Origin: Lanius collurio
Lineage: Eukaryota > Chordata > Aves > Passeriformes > Laniidae
Assembly: GCA_020086605.1 (NCBI GenBank)
Contig: JACBWW010000004.1
Coordinates: 8,069,382-8,133,381 of the forward strand
Direction: 5' to 3'
DNA: 64,000 bases
Positions 51,261-64,000 of this stretch are shown here, in pieces. The translations under genes and the position numbers were made by a program. The notes under the pieces were generated by a model, which saw nothing but the letters and a program-made list of their open reading frames with translations, was not told where the DNA came from and ran no database searches. Numbering within the stretch: position 1 is the first letter of the stretch; each line of letters starts with the position of its first letter.

Positions 51261-51640
51261 ACCTGAGGATAACTTGTCTTCCTATTAAAGGCTGAAGGAA
51301 AGAAGGCATGAATTACCTGAGCCTTTTCCTCATCCTTTGTCACTATGTTTCCCCCTCCATCTGATAAAGGATGGAGATTTTCTTTATCCCACCTTTTGGT
51401 GCTGATCTATTTATAGAAATATTTTTAGTTATCTTTTATGCCAGTAGCCAGATTAAATTCTGGTTGGGCTTTGATTCTTCTAATTTCCACCCTCCCCCCC
51501 CAAACCTCATGTCATCCCTTTAGTCCTCCTGACTGGCCTGCCTCTTCTTCGAAAGGTCATAAACTCTCCTGTTTTCCTGAGCTCCAGCCAAAGCTCTCTG
51601 TTCAGCCAGGCTGATCACCCTAGACCGGGGAGGTTCAGAG

Positions 51641-54600
51641 AGGTGATAACCTCTCACCACTGGTTAGAGGCATTCATGCAGTGTAAACATGAACATGTCC
51701 TCTGTCTGAGCCCCACCGAGTCAATAAAGGACATGAAGGGCAATGAAGAGCACTCATTTTGATCTGGCTGAGAACGAAACCACAGTATTATTTCTTTGCA
51801 GTCATAGCACAATATCGTTTTCTGCTCTTTCAGTAAGGAAGCGAGCATTATGACTTTGTTGAGCCATGTTTAGTCATACACATTTTAGAAAAGATTGTTG
51901 GTTTTTTTTCCTTTGATAAAGGTTTTTTCTGATTACAAGAGAACACAAACTCTGCTCTCCTTTAAGAAGGTTTAATGCTCCTGCTAGGAAAACAAGTTAA
52001 AAAAGAGCTCCAAAATTGTAAAAATCCTACTGGATCACAACAAAGAAAACAAATTCTTATAGTACACAAATAAAGCCAAGGCATGAAGAAAGAGAGCAAC
52101 ACAGAAATATTGAGACTCACGTGATGCCAAATTACCAGCTACTCTCCTCTGTCCGTTCAACCAGAGACCAAGTATCGTGGCTCTTCATGAAAGGGGCCTG
52201 AATTAAGATATATAAAACTCAACCCTCTGGAATATAGTGCTTGAAACAAATACAACTAGGCAGATAAGCAAACTGAAACATCAAAAAAAATGAAGAAGCT
52301 AAAACCAAAAAGTCCTTGACATATCACTAAAGAGTGAGAAACTCTCCACAATATAAAAATTCTCTGTGCACAGAAACCTCACCTTCAGTGATCTTTATAG
52401 TCTATATTGTGTATATTACTTACATCTGATCTTTCAGTTTAGTAAAACAAAAAAGCACCATCTGCCCAACCGCACTTTCCTTCCAGGAAATTGAAATGAG
52501 AACGGATGTTGTCTTTCGTGCTTATTTTCATTCTTTTTTTTCATATTTAACTCTTCATACAGTCAGCATACTCTCAAAAAGAAATGTAAACCAACATATT
52601 CCTTAACCACTCTTTCCCAGTGCACATAGCAAGGGAAGAAGGAAAAAAATACAATTAAAAAAAAAAAATCAGGCATAGAAACATCAAAAACATCCAACCT
52701 GAAATAGATTTCCATGCACAGTTATCACAATTAGAAGATGGGGACATTCATTGCCTATGTTCCTTGGCAGTTGTTTTTTTTCTTATAAGGCATATTAGTC
52801 AAGTAGATAGAAAACAACAGCAGAGGAGAATAGTCAATTAATCAAGGAGTTATCACTCCTTAGAACAAGATACATCCTCTACCTTTCAGATTTCTGAAAT
52901 GTTAGGGGTAACAGAAAGCCCCATCTTTCCTCCCATCCCCCAAATAAGCAGGGTTATGTGCTTGTGCTTATGTATTTAAGCATATATGTTAAGAAGATGA
53001 AGAAGAAAGGCTTCCAGTTATATATTGATGTATAGGTATGGCAGTATGGTTACACAAACTGAGTTGCTGTGATAGCTGGAATTTTTATGGCAGTTCTCAG
53101 AAAATTCTTCAACATCTGCCTGTCCTTTTTTTTTTTTTTTTTTTTTTGATGTTGCTATTCCTTATGTAGTTACAATTAAGGAGCAATGTGCCTATCAGGC
53201 ATAAATAGTCAGGCTGCAATCATATGCTCCAGGGAATGCTGCTCTTCCCATATTCCTTGTGCAGAATGGATCTGCATACATGCAGTTTAATTCTCATGTT
53301 TGTCCGATCCTCTGTGAGTGCCTATGAAGTAAGGAGGGAGGATGATTAATTGCCTCGAAGCTCTTCACCAGTCTGGGGTGGACAGAGACTATTTTTGACA
53401 CCCAGTTTACAGGAGGATAGCTACAGATCTGCTCAAGCCTACAAAATAACTACAGCAGCTTAATATGACCTATTCCAGGGATTCATTGCTGTCATGCTTT
53501 GTCTTTACCTGAGCACCCTCCCTATGTGGGATATGATCCCTTCTTCACCAGATGTGGGGGTTTCCACCTCTGTGTGCCTGTGCATTAAGAACACCTCCTA
53601 GTGGCTGTGGAATGGGAGGCCAGAGATGACTCCAAGCACCATCACAGAGCAGCACTGAGTGAATGACAGCTGTGAATAGATGGACTCCTCCTTCCCCTTG
53701 CCCTTCTGGGTTCTCTGCTTTCTCCTTGGCAGAAATATTAACTTATGATATATAATTATAGCTCAGTTTACCATTCTCAGTGTGCCCAAAGATTGGTTGC
53801 AATACTGAAAATGACCAACTACTAATTTTGGGGTTTTGTGAAAATTCTACTTGCAATCCCAAAAAGCTTTACACAAAATCAAAAAATTTCTTCTGGTAGC
53901 AGGAAAAGAAGATACTTTTGAGAAAATGGTCCACTGATTAGTTTGGCTTGAAAAAGGCTTTTTTCAGTGCTTGCTTTTTCGTAGCTATCCTATATGACCC
54001 TAGATATTTCTTTGAGGTTTTTTTTTTGTTTGTTTTTTGGGTTTTTTTTTGCCTAAATGGTGCAATATGGGTTTCAAAGAAAGACCTCAACAAACAAAAA
54101 GCAAAATATATTAGTACAGACATGAAAACATACATCATTTCCTTACTGCTTGTAGTACTCATGCCAGATATATACCCACGTCTCGGTTTGTCTGAGGCAT
54201 GGGTATATATCCTAAAATGTATTTTGAATCCTAAATCATAGAAAAAAGTATTCAAAATAAATTAGATGTCTAAGTACTTTTGAGATGTAGACTTCTGGAC
54301 CTTCATTCCCCATGTCTAAAATACAGATAATAGATGCTCTTCCTTACCCAGATGGCCTAAGGATATTCATTAATCACATTAAGATTGTGAGGTGCTCAGC
54401 TACTATAAATAGAGGAGTTTCATGATCTTCAAAATGGTGGTTACCTAGGAGATATATAGATCAACATATCCCTACTTTGCTTTGCCATTCCTTGAGGATA
54501 GCATGGCCATGCTTTTTACTGATCTGCTACCTCCAGCTTTTATTGCTGCTCTGGCCAGTGCCAAAACCACAAGTAGAAGACATAAAAGCTGTGTTTTATA

Positions 54601-55900
54601 ATTTGCTGACTGTCCTCCTCCTCTCTTTCCCATAAGTGTAGAAAGTCTCAACTCTCTGCATTATCAATTAGTAGGCTTTAAAATGCCCTTCTGGAAATTT
54701 TAACATTTTTTTTTTTTAATTGGAGTAGTGCAAAGTAAAAAGCTTGCAAATCGATCTAGTTCTATGCTGATCTTTAGCTCAATGATAAACAACTTAGCTC
54801 ACTTAAATCAATTTTATGTAAAAACAACAGTGAAGGCTCAGTGTTTTGCATGTGGAGAATCTTTTTGATGGAGAAATTGTGCAGCAGAGGAAACAGAGAA
54901 TCGGGATGTACCACTGTACTGAGAATTGCTCAGCTCTATGATATAGACCCTGAGCTGCTAACAGATATCCTTCTTTAGCTACAAGACTGTGCTTTTGGAG
55001 TAAAGAAGATCACAACTCCATCTGTACTGTTGCTGTGATGTACTGAGTGGGAGTTGTGTACAGGACAGTGAGAACTGTGAAGTTCGAAAGTGGCCATGGA
55101 TTTATTATAAAGAGAACTCTCGAGTTGTTTGATGGTGTTTTTTTTTTTTTCTTTTTTTTAAGCTTATCTTGAATGAAGCTTTTAAAATTTTTGATGTGCT
55201 CAGTTAACTATCTGAAAAAATTTTTAGTACTTTTTTTTTTTTTTTTTTTTACTTTTAGACACTAAGTACAAACCCAAGAGCAAATATATCGTGTAATGTG
55301 GCTTTTTTTTTATTTTATTTTCATTACACTTTCTGTTTAGAAGTGGAAAACATCTGGTAAGAAAGACTAACACTGAAATTTACATGCTAGCATCTCAAAC
55401 TCAGATGTTACCTTTTGCAGGTTGACCATTACTGAGTTGGTAAACAAAGATATATCCTAAAGAAATTCATAGAAAGGATCTGAAAGTCCTTAGCTTGATT
55501 TTATGGATGTTTTCAATAGAGAGTTTCAAGGATTTAAAGCCATTTACAATGTTGATATGGACATGGATCTGATTCTAATGTGATTTTCAACTCTTTATGG
55601 AAGAATGTAAAAAAGCACACCTGGACAAGCCAGCAGCTGTTTCAGCCCAGTGCTCTGTCCCCAGGCACCACAATTGCCACTGCTGGTTAGGGAAATCCCA
55701 AAAATGTGGCAGCATCTTGCAATCCAGTCCCATCCACAATGATTGGATTAGGGCTATTAGAGGGTACACCTTCACTTAATCCATTTAACATCCCTTTATG
55801 GACCTATGGTCCATGATAAAACAGCCAGATTTAAAGCCCCTTAAAAAATAGAAATCCTCTGGGGGAAACCCTAGCAAGCTCCTTTAGCCTGTTATCACTG
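51641..55900. other. AT-rich non-coding sequence
   Basis: Homopolymers lie at 53126-53147 (T22), about 54017-54050 (T with G), about 55139-55159 (T with one C) and 55231-55250 (T20). The stretch at about 53150-53400 is mixed-composition and repeat-free (for example GATGATTAATTGCCTCGAAG) and could be conserved. No gene recognised. Confidence 0.6.
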
Positions 55901-56010
55901 TTGGGTGCAGCTTTAATCCAGGAGCTGCAGTCGCACCGTGCAGCCGGGGCAGATATCGCTGTCGTGTGAATGAGCTGTCCCAGCACGGCACAGCCTGCTC
56001 TTTGCTGTGC
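55901..56010. promoter_or_regulatory. small CpG cluster
   Basis: Six CpGs fall between 55932 and 55987, against long CpG-free flanks. The core is CAGTCGCACCGTGCAGCCGG followed by GATATCGCTGTCGTG. GCAGCT and AGCTGC at about 55908-55929 form an inverted repeat next to it. It could be a short unmethylated regulatory element or a relic of an unrecognised repeat. Confidence 0.3.
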
Positions 56011-59000
56011 ACAGAGACACATCAACACTGAATACAGTGTGTTAGCAAAACAGAATGGAAATCTTTCAGGTGAAGAATGGCTTCACTGATTGCTTTGCTC
56101 TACCAGAATGGGGTGTGTTTTCGGGCATTCTGATAGATGTGTGCTATTTTTCAGCCATTCAGTGTGAAGTGCTGCAGGTTTCATATAAACTTTTATTGCT
56201 CACCACAGGCATGGAAGGATTGATTACATTGTTTGGGGATTTCCTAACTTCTGAGGCTGCCTTTTTAGTCAGCCTTAATACAGTGTAAGAAGGGAACAAA
56301 TGCTACAGTGCTACTCAGTAGCCTGCTTTCTACCTTTGCATTTTTAGGATCAGGCCTTCTGGTTTGCAACGGGGTAGACAACAGCCAGCCTCATCCACAT
56401 GATTTCTGACCATCTCCAATGCCTGAATGCAGCTGGATTATAGCGATGAGCATGGTGATGTCTTGCAACTATAGGGATAAGGGAGAGAATTTAAGGGTTA
56501 TTTCATTTTAATACTTATACTTTGGTCAAATTGTGATCATTTCTGAAAAGGAAGCAAAAGACTGATCTTGGAACAGGGGCGCTGTCAGTGTCTGAAGCGT
56601 GCAAGACAATTTTGGTGAGTCTATGCTGGAATTTCCTTCACCTGGGGAAATCAAGAGCAGCTGATAACTTTTTTGAGGCAAACAGCTTAATATGCTCACG
56701 TGGAGACTCCTCTGAGTGGGGTAAATTCATGCTGAGCCCTAACTGTTAACTCTTAGTGAATTTATAAAATACCTTAGGGTTTCTGAATCAGTTATCAGCA
56801 ATATCACCTCTCTCCAATTCTGACTTAATGAACTAATCAGGTTTCACCCATTCCCTCTTGCATTTTCAGACCTCAGGCTTACTAGAACTAAGTTTTACCA
56901 CTTCTCAGGTCACACATTCAACTGGGAATTTTGTTTTTCTGTATAATAATTTTTACTTTATCTGTAGGGACAAACATAAAAACCCAATCTTTTATCATTA
57001 TATAAATTTCTTTTAATTTTTGGTAGGAGTAGCTATAGCTCTCACAAAGCTATCAACCTGGAATTCAACTACATCAGAACCCGAATACACTTAAATTGTA
57101 CTGTAGTTTCATGTAGGATTCCTCTCACTGGTATTTATTAGCTATGCAGCACTCTAGTCTATTCTTGATTACTGGGCAAATGTCAGAAATATCTCCGTTA
57201 AAACGAATGTTGCATTTGTTGGTAAAAATCTAGCAAAAAGAGACTGGTGCCCTAGGCACTATGAAAAATACAGGCTTTCAATAAATAAATAATTCAATTC
57301 AATTAAAACAAATGTCTGTCCTGATGTACCATAGTTTCTAATTTCTTTAATAAGCATTCTTGGGAGGTGTTTATCAGAAGTGATCCTCAATAAAATTCTA
57401 AAGGAAGGTTCTGTCAGAAAGCAAAAGTTGTGATGTCACTTTACTTTTCTGCCAGGGAGGGTGGTGTAAATCTCCAAGACAATTCCAGCTCTGAATAACC
57501 TTGCAGAGTTGATGTTATGTATGGAAATGTGAGCTTGGACTACTGGTACACACAGGATACTCTTTCCTGGAAATGGCCTGCTCAGAAAGACACAGTAGGC
57601 AAAGAAAAAGATAAGGAGCTAGGGAAATATGCAAATCCTGTGCTACTGTGCCTACTGATGGCCGTAGCCATGTGCAGAGACACTGATGCACTGAAGCTGT
57701 TTGTAGCAGCCTTGGCTAGCTCTGCACACTCCCAGACTCCCACCAGGGAAGCCACAGACACAGCCCAGTAGACACAACACTGAGCCAACTGGCTGTGCAA
57801 CTGTCTATTTAGGTCTCTGAGCCCAGTATTTCCTACTGGCTAGTTGCCTCTGGAGGTTTAGCAACAGCCTCTGTGTGCAGATATGGGGATAGAGTTGATG
57901 CTCTATCTGCTGGCCTGAGAACAGGATTTTCCTCATACATTCCTGGCATCTTTATCACCTTCCAACCTAATGCTATACCCCTAACTTAATCCAAAAAACA
58001 GGGTGACTCAACAGACTTGCATTAAAAACCCCTGAGGGAGGTTCACCATTCTGTTTTTCTGCCTGAATAGATATGTGGGAGGGTAACAATGTGTTGAAAA
58101 GTGAGAACATTTAGGCACAGAATCTTCCCAAGAGTGAGTGCTCACACTGCCTACCAAAGCAGCTTGAGGGCAGAATCTGGCCCTTAAATATTGTCAGACA
58201 TCTGGGCAAACAGAAACAGTTTAGCTCAAACTGCCTCCATTTCTCTTGCTCAGAAAGACTTCAGTTGACAATGTCAATTTTTGAAAGTAAAGCCTGGGTG
58301 AGTGATCAGATCCTTACCCTTCCTTTCCTCTAAAGGGAGATTTGTAGTCTCACTTGAAACCAGCCATCAACTCAAACTGAGATTTGCAGGGTGGAAACCA
58401 GACTTATGTTGATGCCCCAAAAGTCAGATCTGGATCTAGGTTTGAAATGGTGAGACAGAGAATGGAGTAAGAAGCCACCTAATCCAAACCCACATAAATC
58501 TGTTTATCTCCCTTAAAAAAAAAAAAAAAATTATTAGTACACCACATTGATTTACACTTATAGAAGTTTGTTTAGATGCTTTTCATGATAGATTAATTTG
58601 GCTTTGTCTCATTATTATTTACTCTTCACATGCTGTATCACACAGGTGTGTGGTATTTTCTACAGAAATTCTTATAGAGCCCTAAAGGACAGTTCATCTG
58701 TACAGTGTGCACTATGCTACAGCCAGCAAAAGGGGAAAGGAAGAGAGAAAGGAAGCAGAGATGCAGAGAAACTGGTGCTATTTCTTGCCATACAGAGTTG
58801 CCAAGAACTTTTCATTTACATAAATGACTTAATGATGATTGTATGATATTTAAAATTACTGCCACCCACCACAGATGCCTTAAAACTTTTATCAATATGT
58901 CACTTTTACTATCTATTTGATTGTAAAAATGCAGAGATCATTGGGAAAAACATAGCTTGTTGCCAGTCCCTAAAACCCAACTCTGTGACCTTTCTGGAAG

Positions 59001-59150
59001 AAAATAAAAAAAAGTAGCAACAAAGATCCTTCTACTAGTACCAACATGCTTTATATTTACATGAACAAATAAGCTGTTTCACACAATGGAAATAAGTAAT
59101 AAACTAGGACAAGAACTGTGACCAGCCTGGGACCTATTAAAGACCCCTCC
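56011..59150. other. AT-rich non-coding sequence
   Basis: No gene recognised. An A16 run lies at 58515-58530. GGGCAGAATCTGGCCC at 58168-58183 resembles the terminal phrase of the fold-back family, but it is too short to call. Confidence 0.6.
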
Positions 59151-59213
59151 AGACCTGGCAGGAATCAGCTCTTTCTATCTCAGGGACAATCTCCCTGTCA
59201 CCCCTCCAGGTCT
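59151..59213. repeat. nested inverted repeat
   Basis: AGACCTGG (59151-59158) pairs exactly with CCAGGTCT (59206-59213), and inside it CAGGGA (59181-59186) pairs with TCCCTG (59192-59197) around a 5-base loop. CCCCTCCAG is also repeated directly at both outer arms. It could be a small fold-back element or chance. Confidence 0.35.
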
Positions 59214-62200
59214 AATTACCTTTTTAAATTCATATCTAGAACCACAGACTGCCTCATGGGATTAAGCACAGTATGCTTTGCAAATTGAAAATAAGATAGC
59301 TGTTAGGAATATATACTTGCCTCTATGATTACAGCAACAAACAATGGCAAAACACTAATTTACATCTATTATAATGGTGAAAAAAAAGCTCAGGATTTTC
59401 TTTGTGCAATAGGCAAGAGATAAATCTGCAAAGGTGAGATTCTAAGAGGTGTAGGCTCTAATGAGGGAGATTCTCTTGCAGAGCAGGTAACTGGTGGGAT
59501 GACATCAACTCAAAGTTATGAGGATTCAGTATATCCTTAAATTTATTTACCATAAAATGGATTGAGCTTTTTTTTTAATAGCAAAACTATTCATAAGTAG
59601 AGGAAGTTTATATATATATCTGTGGGTTGGAAGGTATTTGTGTGGGGTGAAACAGTGCAGAGCAGTTGCAACAGAAATCCAGTCATGCCTGGGACTAGGA
59701 TTTTTAAAGGTGTTTTATCTAGTAGAAATGAATACAGCATTTACAAATTGAAAATAACTCTGTAAACTCAGATAAGATTGTCTTGGTAATATTTTACCAA
59801 GGAAGCAGCTCACCACTGCTTACTTTCAATTAGCCATCTAAATCATAGCCTATACAAAAGCAATCCCTGCTGCCTCGCAGTAATAAAAAAGAAAAAAAAA
59901 AAAAAAAAGAAAAGAAAGTTAGACTAGTTCCTAAGAGTTTTGATTCATGTTGCTGAATATGGAAGATCTGTAATCTTCTCCTTGGAGTCTATAGTTTAAT
60001 GTAACTGCTTGAAAGTACTTCCCTTTGCTGCTGGCAAAGATTTTTTTTTTTCTGAAATGAATGGTGATACATTATAGATAAACCTTCACAATTAATTTTG
60101 TTTTGACTTTAACTTCTGAATAAGAATATAAGCTCCAAAGTAGTTTCTCCCCAGATAGTAACCATGCTGTTATTTTTGGATCATATTGTAGTAGACATTT
60201 AGAGAAGCCTAAATTTAGAATGAAAAAAGAAATGTGATTGTCATCAAAAGTTTTAGCTGTAAGATTGAAGGTGGCTTTATTATTATTATTACTATTATTA
60301 TTATTATTATCATCAGTTATCTGCAGTGAATAACGAATAGGCAAGATCTTTAGAATCACTATTCAACCTCACTGGTCTACAAAATCCACAGAACTAAAAT
60401 CTTGGAGGGCTGATTGGTCAAACTCACAGGCTTAATTTGTATCTACACCTCTTCAGTGATTTGCTGGTAGTGTGCAGGTAAATTTGAGGAGCCAGGCAGG
60501 ATGGCAGAGGAGCTCTTGCTGTGACAGTGACTTTGTGAGGGGACGATGCTGCATGAAAATTAGAATTCAGACAATTTCAATAATGGGAAGAGACAGTTAA
60601 GAGGCTGAAGAATAGACAGAGTTGTTGTAAATCACTACATGTAGCATTTTTTCAGCAGCTAAATCTGATTCATGAATTTGTCTGAAAATTACTTTCCCTT
60701 CCGTCTGTTTTTTAACTAAAGTACTCTTTAATTTTGCCTAGTTCTTCAATTTCTGTGGTAGGTTTTTTTCTCATTTCTGTTGTAAAGCATTTAACCTGGA
60801 TGTAGGAGCTGAAAACTATCTTGAACCTATCATCTGTTGTGTTTTTTTCCTTCTTTAGTAGTTCTGGGAGGAGTTTTAAGACAGGAAGAATGCCCAGATC
60901 ATCGGAATTACCAGTAAAGTTCCACCAGTTTCACCAACAAAGAGAATTTTTTTTATTCAAAAAAATATTAAAATTAAAAATTACCTGTGTGCCATTGCAC
61001 AATATCTGGAACATACTGTATATAAAGGCTTTTGGAAAGCTGGGTGCTATGAAATACATCTGAATGATTTTACTTGCTTTCATAAAAGTATGAATGGTGC
61101 TTGCACCTCCCTGAAAGCTATTACCCCCAGGCAGGAAAGGAGTTTTTCACTCTCCATCATTGTCTTCTGTTTAATAGTGATTTACTACCAGCTAAGCACA
61201 TGCCCAGTGTTTTAAAGCTGGTGGAGTTTCCCATTGAAATCAAGAGATTTGATATATGCTGGGATTTCTCCTTGCTGAAGAGTCAGGTTGATGTTTCACT
61301 GCCTTGTTGAAGAAAAATATGATTATTGAAGAATAATTTGATCAGCAATTTGGTCACTTAAGACAGTGAAACAGTGTTTGGGGAGCTTTTTGCATATTTT
61401 TTTTTTTTTACTTAAGAGATTCAAAATTTACAGTAATGAATTGGATATTTTATCCTTAAACAAGAGTATATTTTACATAAACCTTCAGAAAAATTCAGAT
61501 ACAAATTCACAAACTCCAAATTTCTGCTCTATCTGTAGATTTCCTATTATTTTGGAGTACTTGCATCATTTTGTTGTATGACTTCACAGAAGCTCCATCT
61601 ACACCTGCAGGTGAATCCACTACTCAGATTATGGTAATAGTTTCTCCCCCTGCAAAGAAGCTGGAAACATCTCAAGTATTGCTGTGAGTACTACCTGAAG
61701 TGCACCTTGCAAAGCTTTGCTTGCTGAGCACTGGGTATTTTCAGTCCCAGGCATTGATCACAGCCAGCCTCGGGGTCAGGTGTGTGGTGCAGGTGGGCTT
61801 CATCTGATCCTAACACATAACAACTCCTGTTTGCTGCCTCTGTGGCTCACAGGGTGCACAGAACCATTGTACAAATGCAGAGACAGGCAGGGGGAACCCA
61901 TATGAAAATGCACTAAGAATTTATTTTACAAAGAATTTTTGTAAGCCTCATGAAAAACAGAAACCCATGGGCTGTTGTAAATAGTCCATCACAGATGTTC
62001 ACTTGGAGGACACACAGACCTAATTCCTAAAAAAAAAGTTGTTTAAAAAGGGAGAGGAACCAAAAGTGACAAGCTGGGTCAGATTATTGCATTGATAATA
62101 TTTTTACTTTTTTTTTTTTTTGATGTGATTTCAGCTTTACTTTTTGTCTTTTTTTTTTTTTAAGGACAGCCATTCATATTGCAGTGAAATAGAAGTGGAA

Positions 62201-62339
62201 CATCCTACATATGCCATAAGCTGAGCTATAGCACAGCCATCCAGCTGTGATCTTTCCTGTACCTGAGCAACATCTCAACAAAATCCCATGTGTATTATAT
62301 GTGTATATATGGACAGATTTGCACCAACTCTGCATTGTT
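59214..62339. other. AT-rich non-coding sequence
   Basis: It holds an A-rich run at 59883-59918, the TTA microsatellite at 60.3 kb, and T runs near 62109-62121 and 62151-62161. No gene recognised. Confidence 0.6.
60276..60310. repeat. (TTA)n microsatellite
   Basis: About eleven TTA/ATT units are interrupted once by ACT at 60291. Confidence 0.95.
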
Positions 62340-62690
62340 ACACTTGACTTGCTCTTTTTTTTAATTATGTAAAAAAATCACATTAAGCTGAATCTAATTA
62401 CTGCAATGTATATTAGAAGCAGGGCACCATCAAAATTTTATTTAAATTAATCAGGTTTTGATTTAAGATATTAAATTCAAATTAATCATGTAAAAATGGA
62501 AATGATCCTTGACGTGCTTCCAGCTGTGACTTCAGTCTGTTTTCTCGTGTGAGTCACTTTCGGGATGTCTTGGGGGGAACATTACGAAAATTCACGCCGG
62601 TGCTATTTCAATTAGAGTTATTTAGCAGGACAGATGTAAAGAATACGGTATAATTAAGAAGGAGCTGATGACACGGCTACAGATTTTCAG
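62340..62690. promoter_or_regulatory. candidate conserved non-coding element
   Basis: In a very AT-rich context, about eight CpGs are kept between 62512 and 62675 (GACGTGC, TACGAAAATTCACGCCGG, ATACGG, ACACGG). Motifs visible include TGAGTCA (62550-62556, a perfect AP-1 core), several ATTAATCA/TAATTA homeodomain cores (62394-62490) and CAGCTG. No simple repeats lie within the core. Function is inferred only. Confidence 0.35.
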
Positions 62691-64000
62691 GATCAAAAAA
62701 AAAAAAACCTGCTAGTGAAAATTGACTACTGGTCATGTAGTCCAAGTTCAAATGTGCTGGGGTTAAGCACTCATTAATGATGGAATGAGGTCTTTAGATA
62801 GACCGTTGAACTCTTCCTCTGGAGCAATCTGCAGAATTCTGCCCTGGAAATAACTTTGAAGCTTCATTAGCAAGCAGATGATACCTGATAACATAATTTT
62901 AAAATTCTTAAAATAATTTTCCTTCCCTTGGTGCCTAATCCTTTCTGGCCAGCTAACTTCAAAGGCCTTCAGAAAAAAACTAGAAGTGACATATAAATGC
63001 CAATATAAAAGAGGCATTACACATATATGTACATGTATAGACTCAAAAGATTGTTAAAATCATGATGAATGCAATCTGCCAGGAATACTATAATTTCTTC
63101 CAGCGCTGTTATTCTGTGCTACCTGCATGCTTCCTGACTGAAACCACAAAGAGGATGGGGGCTTTCCCACATAGATTCCCGACTTAGTGTTTATAGCTCT
63201 TTATACCATCAGTATTTCTACTGTGAAATATTGTTTTCCTTATTCAAGAATAGGGTAAGACAAACATTCTTTCCTATGTGCTGTAATAGCATGCAGCATA
63301 AACTTGGGAAATTATTTTACAAATTCTTTCACCTGGAATTAAATCTCCCAGGTAAAGCTCTCATACTTTCCAACATGAAAAAAGATCAGAGAGACGACAT
63401 CCATTCCTTCTTGTACTTACAGATCTCCTGAAAATATGTGTATTTAAACATGCTTCTTATGGTTGCTATCCAGGGCTCTCAGTATCTGTTCCCCTCCTAC
63501 TGAGTAATAGTAAAAGCCAAGTTAAATTTAAAAAATGCACAGTACATACTGTACACCCATAATTCTAGATTAAACATTGATCTCCATGGTATTTTTCCCG
63601 TGTATTTTGCAATCTTTCTCTTCCCTCACCAATGTCCCATTGTCACTTCCCTCTGCAAAGCAGCATACAACTGAAAATATTTTCTACGACTAAAACACTG
63701 CTTTTAACTAAAAGAAAAAATATCGTGTGTGAGAATAAAATAATTTAAACATCTAGCTCTGTCTATCTGGCAGCATCTTTCAAAAGCAGATTCTAGAATC
63801 TGTAGAAGCCTTATTTACTGTTTCAGGGCTGCCACACGCTTCAGCAAGGAGCTGTACCCAAAGGAGGAGCAATGCACCAGACCCAGCATGCCTGGCTATC
63901 CACAGTGGTTTGGCAGTAAACAGCATATTACACTTACCACAGCTTACCTATTATGCAGATTTCAAAGCAGGAAACTGCCTGCAAAACAAGTATACAGTGA
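62691..64000. other. AT-rich non-coding sequence
   Basis: A short A run at about 62696-62707 follows the candidate element. No gene, repeat family or clear motif cluster recognised up to the window end. Confidence 0.55.

Larger units (their letters stand above)
50171..51640 (-). mobile_element. CR1 LINE, 5'-truncated and internally deleted
   Basis: Read on the minus strand, the element ends at 50171-50178 in ATTCTATG, the terminal octamer of CR1, here as a single unit. The preceding 3' region has the standard CR1 phrases (for example CTACAACTGCCTGAAAGGAGG and GGCTGCCCAGGAAAGTGG). Upstream lie reverse-transcriptase pieces (51151 down to about 50759). Further 5', to about 51640, is the diverged segment before the RT core. 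The endonuclease part is absent. About 150-200 codons including the FADD active site are missing at about 50758. At roughly 1.47 kb against about 4.5 kb for a full CR1, it is a dead copy. CR1 makes no consistent target duplications, and none is seen. Confidence 0.96.

Noticed and set aside
58166..58185. GGGCAGAATCTGGCCC as another fold-back family copy
   Set aside because: Only about 16 bases match the remembered terminal phrase, too short to call as a feature.

Overview
This window looks like AT-rich, non-coding vertebrate DNA, most probably intergenic or intronic sequence from a bird. Two repeats support this. A CR1 LINE on the minus strand (about 50171-51640) ends in the ATTCTATG octamer typical of avian CR1. 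A long GC-rich LTR-like element on the plus strand (about 10697-11751) matches a family I remember from bird, especially songbird, genomes. The passerine guess rests on memory and is weak. I found no convincing exon, complete protein-coding gene, tRNA, rRNA or CRISPR array. The open frames are short (163 codons at most), have no recognisable domains, and look like chance, repeat-derived or gap artefacts. The only recognisable protein remnant is broken CR1 reverse transcriptase.

Layout: 1-8712 is unique-looking AT-rich sequence, followed by a 400-base assembly gap (8713-9112). The probable solo LTR lies at 10697-11751. A locally GC-rich block follows at about 16200-16560, then an ATT/AAT microsatellite near 17.1 kb. 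A 49-base fragment of the same LTR family sits at 25449-25497. An A/C-only tract occupies 27.05-27.17 kb. An ancient fold-back repeat lies at 35320-35430, with a probable relative at 47031-47100. A small insert with an A-rich tail and an exact 11-base flanking duplication lies at 45485-45724. The CR1 follows at 50.2-51.6 kb. The rest is unique-looking DNA with homopolymers and short tandem duplications.

If the window has a function, it is more likely regulatory than coding. Several blocks (16.2, 26.7, 28.5, 46.5, 55.9 and 62.5 kb) keep CpGs or cluster transcription-factor-like motifs in an otherwise AT-rich, CpG-poor background. They are candidate conserved non-coding elements. The best is at 28.47-28.64 kb, with an RFX X-box-like inverted repeat, a palindromic octamer-like site and a CAATGG/CCATTG inverted repeat. 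No alignment was possible, so all of these remain hypotheses. I did not find a demonstrable new biological system. The observations most worth checking are the retroposition-like insert at 45.5 kb, the fold-back family and the candidate enhancers.
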